This document shows positions 35,641 through 40,317 of a stretch of DNA of 40,317 bases, piece by piece. Source of the stretch: Ectothiorhodospiraceae bacterium (GTDB taxonomy: Bacteria; Pseudomonadota; Gammaproteobacteria; Nitrococcales; Aquisalimonadaceae); assembly GCA_007125985.1 (NCBI GenBank), contig SLCE01000089.1, positions 1-40,317 on the forward strand, written 5' to 3'. The notes under the pieces were generated by a model, which was given only the letters and a program-made list of their open reading frames with translations, made no database searches and had not been told where the DNA came from. The number at the start of each line of letters is the position of its first letter. The stretch's first letter is position 1. The translations under genes were made by a program, and so were the position numbers.

Positions 35641-37218
35641 TCAACCTTGCGCGAAATACCGGTCCAGATAGGCCTGGAAGTCCTCTGTCTCAATGTCCCT
35701 GGCCTCGATCTCCGCCTGCTCCGCAAGCGATTGGGTCGCCGCGTCGCGGAACTGCTGCTCCAGCTCCGGTGACAGGGGCTGGGCGCGGAAGTAGCCTTCA
35801 TGCTGTCGGGAGACGCGCATGGCGAACTCGATGAAATGTTCCTGCCGGTCCCGCATCTCCCGCAGTACCCGGGCAGAAGGGGTGTGCTCGGCGTCATCCA
35901 CAGCACGGCGGTAGTCCGCCAGTGCATCCCGGTACGGCTGGCCAGGCCGCAACTGGTCCAACAGTTCCATCGGCCCTTCCAGCGTCTGAAAGATCTCCGC
36001 CGCCCACTGCCGCAGCGGAACGCGCTCCCCCTGGCCTCGGTAGAGCTGGAGATCGGGGTCACGTCCATGGCGTGCCACCAGTCCCTGGTTGGCGTTGATG
36101 CCGGCCTGTTCCCTCGGCGAGATCACCGGGCTGTCCTGCAGCAGGCAGAACAGCAGCAGGCCTTCCAGGAACACCAGGTGCTGCTCGGCGATGCCAGTGG
36201 GCTCGAAGGGGTTCAGATCCAGGGCGCGGATTTCCACATATTCCACGCCGGCCCGGCGCAGCGCCAGCGTGGGCTTCTCCCCGGAGCGGGCAATGGCCTT
36301 GGGCCGGATGAAGCTGTAGTACTCGTTCTCGATCTGCAGGATATTGGTGTTCAGCTGGCGCCATTGACCGTCCACCACGGTGCCGATGCGGGCGTACTCC
36401 TCGTCCGGTGTGGAAATGGCGCGGGTCAGCGTGTCCACATAGCTGTCCAGATCGTTGTAGGAGATCTTCAGCCCCGCCTGCGCCTTGTTCTTGTAGCCGA
36501 TATCGCTCATCCGCAGGGAGGTGCCGTAGGGTTCGTAAAGGGTATGACCATCGAAGCTCTGGAAGCCCAGTTCCTGGCCCTGGGTGAATGAACTGCAGAC
36601 CGCGGGGGAGGCGCCGAACAGGTAGGGCACCAGCCAGCCGTAACGCTGGAAGTTCCGGATCAGCCGGAAGTAGGCGTCTGAGCGATACACGGGCTCCGGG
36701 CGGCTGTCGCCTTCCGCGGCCTGCAGCGCCTGCAGGAACTCGCGGCTGAACGAGTAGTTGAAATGGATCCCGGAAATGGCCTGCATGGCGCGACCGTAGC
36801 GCCAGTCCAGCCCGCGCCGGTAGACGTGCTTCATGAAGCCCACGTTGGAGCTGCCGTATTCGGCGATGGGGATGCTGTCGTTGCCGCCCACGATGCAGGG
36901 CATACTCGTGGCCCACAGCAGCTCGTCGTCCAGCTGGTGGTAGACGAAGCGGTGAATGTCCTCCAGAAAACCCAGCGTCTCCGCCGTGTGCGCATGGGGA
37001 GGCGTGATGAACTCCAGCAGGGCTTCTGAGTAGTCGGTGGTGATCCACGGGTGGGTGAGGGCTGAGCCAAGCGCCTTGGGGTGGGGTGTGCGGGCAATCG
37101 TGCCCTCCGGGGTCACCCGCAGGCTTTCTTTTTCCAGGCCCTTCAGGCTGTTGAGCAGCAGCCCCCGGGTGCCGTTCTGCAAAAGTCCGCTCAGCCGTTG
37201 CTCGGTGCTTCGATACAT
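35641..37218 (-). CDS. gshA: Glutamate--cysteine ligase
   Basis: GshA joins glutamate and cysteine in the first step of glutathione synthesis. The 525-residue length is that of the enterobacterial class (about 518). LLLNSLKGLEKESLRVTPEG near residue 20 and TTDYSEALLEFITPPH near 60 belong to the active site, as do EIRALDLNPFEPTG near 320 and the segment DLNP. The ATG at 37218 gives MYRSTEQRLSGLLQNGTRGL. It is 79 bases from the sensor kinase gene in the same direction, with no clear promoter or terminator between, so read-through is possible. Confidence 0.96.
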   Translation of the reverse strand: MYRSTEQRLSGLLQNGTRGLLLNSLKGLEKESLRVTPEGTIARTPHPKALGSALTHPWITTDYSEALLEFITPPHAHTAETLGFLEDIHRFVYHQLDDELLWATSMPCIVGGNDSIPIAEYGSSNVGFMKHVYRRGLDWRYGRAMQAISGIHFNYSFSREFLQALQAAEGDSRPEPVYRSDAYFRLIRNFQRYGWLVPYLFGASPAVCSSFTQGQELGFQSFDGHTLYEPYGTSLRMSDIGYKNKAQAGLKISYNDLDSYVDTLTRAISTPDEEYARIGTVVDGQWRQLNTNILQIENEYYSFIRPKAIARSGEKPTLALRRAGVEYVEIRALDLNPFEPTGIAEQHLVFLEGLLLFCLLQDSPVISPREQAGINANQGLVARHGRDPDLQLYRGQGERVPLRQWAAEIFQTLEGPMELLDQLRPGQPYRDALADYRRAVDDAEHTPSARVLREMRDRQEHFIEFAMRVSRQHEGYFRAQPLSPELEQQFRDAATQSLAEQAEIEARDIETEDFQAYLDRYFAQG

Positions 37219-37297
37219 GCGCCGCTCGATCTGTGGTGATTACTGAAAGAGCGGATTGTGCCCCTTGCGGCGGTAAAATGAAATGCCGCTGCGGGAT

Positions 37298-38656
37298 TCA
37301 CGTAGCTGCCAGTACGCCCGGCCGGAGTGGCAGGCGCACCCGGAGACTGGCGCCGCCCAGCGGGCTCTGGCTGATGGTCAGGTCACCCTCGTAGTCGTTG
37401 ACCAGATCCCGCACCACGGCCAGGCCCAGGCCCTGACCAGGGCGGCTCTGATCACCGCGGATGCCGCGTTCCAGCACCTGTGCCCGCAGGGTGTCGGGAA
37501 TGCCCGGGCCATCATCCTCCACCACCAGCGTGAGCTGCCGGCCCTGATGCTGGTCCACGGTCAGCCGTATGCGGGATGCGGCCCATTTGGCGGCGTTGTC
37601 CAGCAGGTTGCCCAGCAGTTCCATGAGATCGGCTTCCGGGCCGGGAAAGCGCGCCTCCGGTTGACAATGGACATCGATGCGTACGTCCCGGTCCGCCGGC
37701 ATCGGGATGGCCCGCTGCAACCGCGTGATGACCGGTGCGGCCGGGCTGCTCTCTCCCAGTCCGGCGCGGCCGGCCCGGGAGGCGCGCCCCAGGTGATACT
37801 GCAGGCTGCTGTCCATGCGTTCGATTTGCTCGATGACCTCGGCGGGGGCCGGTGTGTCGGGGTCCGATTCCACCCGGCTGCGCAGCACGGCCAGCGGTGT
37901 TTTCAGGCTGTGTGCCAGGTCGGCCAGGGCCTGCCGGTACCGGGTGCCGCGTTCCCGTTCCGCTTTCAGCAGGCGGTTCAGGCTCTGGGTCAATGGCAGC
38001 AGTTCCCTCGGGTAATTCTCATCCAGACTCTGGCGCTTGCCGCGACGGATGGCGTCCAGTTCCCCGGCCACACGGCGCAGAGGGGCCAGGCCCCAGCGCT
38101 GTATCATGACCTGCGCCAGCAGCAGCGCCGCCGCCGCACCCAATAGCCAGCCCCAGAGCCCCTGCCGGTACGCCTGCAGTTCGGCCTGGCGAAGCGACAG
38201 GGCCTCGGCCAGTTCCACGGTGAACCGGCCCGCGCCCACTGCCGGATCCTCCCATTCCAAGCCGTAGCTTAGTACCAGAACCGCCTCGCCGGCGGCCTGA
38301 CCTTCCGCCCAGCGCTGTTCCCCGGGGGGGAGAGTGCCGGTGCCGGACCAGGCCTGTCCCATCAATGACTGGGAGCGCCACACCGCGCGACCGGCGTCAT
38401 CCAGAATCCGCGCATAAAGGCCTGACTCCAGAGTCCGGAACCGCGCGTCCGCCAGCGGGGGTTCCACCACCAAACCCTCCTCTTCCAGGGAGGCGGCGGC
38501 GAGCAGGGTGTAAAGCAGGGCCTCCATGCGCTGGGTGCGAGACGCGTCCAGACTGTTGCGGAAGGCCTGATCCAGCGCCAGGCCGGTGGCACCGAGAAAA
38601 CCCGCCAGCACGAGGCTGGAAACCAGCAGCAGGCGGCGGATAAGCGAGGGGTTCAC
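37298..38656 (-). CDS. PhoQ-like sensor histidine kinase
   Basis: A 452-residue membrane kinase. One membrane helix is at about 8-28; a periplasmic sensor of about 135 residues follows, with SLEEEGLVVEPPLADARF and GLYARILDDAGRAVWRS. A second helix is near 167-187, then HAMP. The dimerisation box is DLAHSLKTPLAVL, with the phosphorylated His near residue 250; this is close to the PhoQ form. The ATP-binding motifs are GNLLDNAAKWA (N), EDDGPGIP (G1) and GQGLGLAVV (G2). The start is GTG, which overlaps the regulator stop in GTGA. PhoQ senses low Mg2+ and cationic peptides; whether this one does is inference. Confidence 0.88.
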   Translation of the reverse strand: MNPSLIRRLLLVSSLVLAGFLGATGLALDQAFRNSLDASRTQRMEALLYTLLAAASLEEEGLVVEPPLADARFRTLESGLYARILDDAGRAVWRSQSLMGQAWSGTGTLPPGEQRWAEGQAAGEAVLVLSYGLEWEDPAVGAGRFTVELAEALSLRQAELQAYRQGLWGWLLGAAAALLLAQVMIQRWGLAPLRRVAGELDAIRRGKRQSLDENYPRELLPLTQSLNRLLKAERERGTRYRQALADLAHSLKTPLAVLRSRVESDPDTPAPAEVIEQIERMDSSLQYHLGRASRAGRAGLGESSPAAPVITRLQRAIPMPADRDVRIDVHCQPEARFPGPEADLMELLGNLLDNAAKWAASRIRLTVDQHQGRQLTLVVEDDGPGIPDTLRAQVLERGIRGDQSRPGQGLGLAVVRDLVNDYEGDLTISQSPLGGASLRVRLPLRPGVLAAT

Positions 38657-39342
38657 CGTCCATCCCCGCCCAGTCCGGGACGTAGGGCGTAACCCAGTCC
38701 GCGTTGGGTCTGGATGGGCTGCAGTGTTCCGTCCGGATCCAGCTTCTGCCGAAGGCGGCGCACGAACACCTCGATCACATTGCTGTCACGATCGGCTTCG
38801 TCCGGATACAGGTGCTCAGTGAGTTCGGTTTTGGACACTGCCTGGCCGGGGCGGTGCATCAGGTACTCCAGCACGCGGTATTCGAACGCGGTCAGCGCCA
38901 CCGGCTGCCCCTCCATCGAGGCTTGCTTGGCACGGGTGTCCAGGGCCAGTGGGCCGGCGATGAGTACGGGATGGGCGAAGCCGGCGGCCCGCCGCAGCAG
39001 GGCGTTCATGCGGGCAAGCAGCTCTTCCATGCGGAAGGGTTTGGTGAGGTAGTCGTCAGCACCTGCTTCCAGCCCTTCCACCCGGTCCTGCCATTGGTGG
39101 CGGGCGGTGAGAACCAGGACGGGTAGGCGACTGCCATCGGCCCGCAGACGGCGGATGAGTTCCAGGCCGGAGAGTTCGGGCAGCCCCAGGTCAACGATGG
39201 CCAGGTCGATGGGGTAGTCCTGCGCCAGGTGTAGGCCGGTGCGGCCATCGTTGGCCAGGTCCACCACATACCCCTCGCTCTGCAGGCGTTCCGCCACCTG
39301 GGCAGCGAGTTGTGTTTCGTCTTCAATCACCAGTACGCGCAT
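38653..39342 (-). CDS. OmpR/PhoP-family response regulator
   Basis: A 229-residue regulator with a receiver domain (Glu7-Asp8 acidic pair, phospho-acceptor Asp51 in AIVDLGLPELSG, Lys near 101 in DDYLTKPF). A C-terminal winged helix carries DSNVIEVFVRRLRQKLDPDG as recognition helix. The ATG at 39342 is chosen because the family begins MRVLVIEDE; a start nine codons upstream would overlap the PepSY gene. It lies one base after the PepSY stop and overlaps the kinase start by four bases, so the three genes are tightly coupled. It is the likely reader of the repeat at 40212-40229. Confidence 0.93.
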   Translation of the reverse strand: MRVLVIEDETQLAAQVAERLQSEGYVVDLANDGRTGLHLAQDYPIDLAIVDLGLPELSGLELIRRLRADGSRLPVLVLTARHQWQDRVEGLEAGADDYLTKPFRMEELLARMNALLRRAAGFAHPVLIAGPLALDTRAKQASMEGQPVALTAFEYRVLEYLMHRPGQAVSKTELTEHLYPDEADRDSNVIEVFVRRLRQKLDPDGTLQPIQTQRGLGYALRPGLGGDGR

Positions 39343-39343
39343 G

Positions 39344-39598
39344 TCATCGCATCCGGCCGGTTTCGGCATCCACGCGGTAAACCCGCACCTGGCCCTCGCG
39401 AACCAGCACCCGGATCCGATGCACCTGGCGATCGCCCTGGCGCACCGTTTCTGCAGCCAGCACCCGGCCCCCGCTGCGCTCGCGCACCATTTCCACGGCT
39501 TCGTTCAGGCTCACCGCGGGCTGACCGGCTCCGGCCAGAGGCGCGATCAGCGATAGCGCGAGCAGCAGACTCATGAACAGGTGACGCAGGCGTCCCAT
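39344..39598 (-). CDS. Small exported PepSY-domain protein
   Basis: A protein of 84 residues. A signal peptide (MGRLRHLFMSLLLALSLIAP, cleavage probably after AGA near residue 24) leads to a single PepSY domain with SLNEAVEMVRERSGGRVL and the closing VYRVDAETGRMR. PepSY proteins of this size sit in the periplasm and are often encoded beside PhoP/PhoQ-like pairs, where they may tune the sensor. GGAGAGG stands directly before the ATG at 39598, which decides against an upstream start. The gene is one base from the response regulator. Confidence 0.88.
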   Translation of the reverse strand: MGRLRHLFMSLLLALSLIAPLAGAGQPAVSLNEAVEMVRERSGGRVLAAETVRQGDRQVHRIRVLVREGQVRVYRVDAETGRMR

Positions 39599-39648
39599 GG
39601 CCTCTCCACGGGGCAGGCAGAAGCCCAATGGGCGCCTCTGCCCCACAG

Positions 39649-40167
39649 TCAGTAGCGAACGGGGGTGACATCCACGCGCACCCGGATGCGGTCGCCGGGG
39701 TGGTGATCCATCTCGGTCCAGTAGCTGTCACCCTGGTAGCGGTATTGTACCCGATAGCCGACAGTGCGCTCTTCCTCGTACCAGCTGTCCACCACCCGGC
39801 AATGGGTTTCGGTGCTGGTCCAGCGCCGCGCCGGGCGCTCGGTGAGGCGGTCGCCGATAGCGGCACCGGCAATGGTGCCCGCCACGGTGGCTGCGGTCTT
39901 GCCGCTACCACCGCCGAAGCGGTTGCCCACCACGCCGCCGGCGATGCCGCCCACCACCATGCCTGCGGTGTTGCGGCCACGGTCCGTGTGGCGGATCTGT
40001 TCGTCCCAGCATTCCTGGCGCGGGTGGGAGACACGCACCGTCTCCTTGATGGGGATCACCTGCTGGACCCGGGCCGTGGCGTAGCTGCTATGTGCCGACG
40101 CGTTGCCCAGCGGTAGCATGGCTGCGAGCAGGCCGGCGCCGGCGATCAGGGAAAGGCTCTTCTTCAT
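39649..40167 (-). CDS. Glycine-zipper outer-membrane/periplasmic protein (17-kDa surface antigen type)
   Basis: A 172-residue exported protein. The signal peptide is MKKSLSLIAGAGLLAAMLPL with a cut after ASA. A glycine-zipper segment follows near residues 67-105 (AGMVVGGIAGGVVGNRFGGG, then GTIAGAAIGDRL), and the C-terminal part is rich in Tyr and charged residues (VGYRVQYRYQGDSYW). Two cysteines flank the zipper and may form a disulfide. There is no lipobox. The ATG at 40167 has GGAGGTG upstream; a longer frame to the window edge is not protein-like. It is the first gene of the PepSY-regulator-kinase operon and may be a target of that system. Confidence 0.85.
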   Translation of the reverse strand: MKKSLSLIAGAGLLAAMLPLGNASAHSSYATARVQQVIPIKETVRVSHPRQECWDEQIRHTDRGRNTAGMVVGGIAGGVVGNRFGGGSGKTAATVAGTIAGAAIGDRLTERPARRWTSTETHCRVVDSWYEEERTVGYRVQYRYQGDSYWTEMDHHPGDRIRVRVDVTPVRY

Positions 40168-40191
40168 GACACACCTCCGCTCAGGTTGATG

Positions 40192-40229
40192 ACTGTAGTC
40201 TGCAGCGGGTTGGCTGAACGGAGGCTGAA
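40192..40229 (-). promoter_or_regulatory. Promoter and direct-repeat operator of the glycine-zipper/two-component operon
   Basis: On the minus strand the direct repeat TTCAGCC-TCCG-TTCAGCC (40229-40212) has a period of exactly 11 bases, the spacing used by OmpR-family regulators. A TACAGT -10 box follows at 40197-40192. The -35 position (CGTTCA, 40220-40215, 17 bases away) is poor and overlaps the second repeat, as expected for a promoter that needs an activator. The leader would be about 18 bases. The remaining upstream bases to the window edge show nothing I can name. Confidence 0.6.
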
Positions 40230-40317
40230 TGGTGCGGTGGTCGTTTGGCGGAGGGCTTCGATCCGGCCCGGGCCATTCAGAAGCCGGCCCGGAGGATGAT
40301 GCAACGGTTTCGGACAC

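Overview
The window is one continuous stretch of chromosome from a GC-rich gammaproteobacterium. Three things support this. The block rplU-rpmA-obgE-proB, rpsT, murJ-ribF-ileS-lspA-ispH has the order typical of Pseudomonas and its relatives. The type IV pilus genes run pilB-pilC-pilD. The ispB gene is divergent from rplU. Gene content and base composition would fit a halophilic or marine lineage (Ectothiorhodospiraceae, Marinobacter or Halomonas type), but the genus cannot be fixed from the sequence alone. I see no phage genes, insertion sequences, CRISPR arrays or rRNA.

Layout. (1) 1-3204, minus strand: pilB-pilC-pilD, with pilD cut by the window edge and no pilA beside it. (2) 3534-9519, minus strand: a tight five-gene operon dctP-dctQ-dctM-bdhA-aacS. 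It encodes a TRAP importer, D-3-hydroxybutyrate dehydrogenase and acetoacetyl-CoA synthetase, so it takes up and activates a ketone-body-type substrate. (3) 9520-9887: a compact control region with a sigma-54 -24/-12 promoter, a candidate IHF site and three tandem copies of an 18-bp inverted repeat, TGTCC-N8-GGACA. (4) 9888-12454, minus strand: a sigma-54 activator gene (PAS-AAA+-Fis HTH) overlapping the gene for a degenerate, probably non-catalytic EAL protein. (5) 12638-13180: a hotdog thioesterase. (6) 13252-25108: the housekeeping block, with tRNA-Pro(CGG) nine bases behind ispB and several clear promoters and terminators. (7) 25201-30633: trhO, divergent from an operon of a 61-residue zinc-ribbon protein, an ABC ATPase, a large FtsX-type permease and an AttH/CrtC-like lipocalin protein. 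(8) 30808-35612: an EthD-domain protein, an acyl-CoA ligase and a MalT/AlkS-like LuxR regulator. (9) 35641-40167, minus strand: gshA, then a glycine-zipper protein, a PepSY protein and a PhoP/PhoQ-like two-component system, with an 11-bp-period direct repeat in front of the first gene.

How the parts work together. The best-supported regulatory story is region 2-4. The activator sits upstream of the operon it probably controls, and every expected piece of a sigma-54 enhancer-promoter unit can be read in the 368 bases between them. In region 9, a two-component system of the OmpR family probably controls its own operon through the repeat at 40212-40229. Region 7 looks like a lipid or lipoprotein export system related to AttEFGH. 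Region 8 looks like a small acid-activating catabolic unit with its own ATP-dependent regulator.
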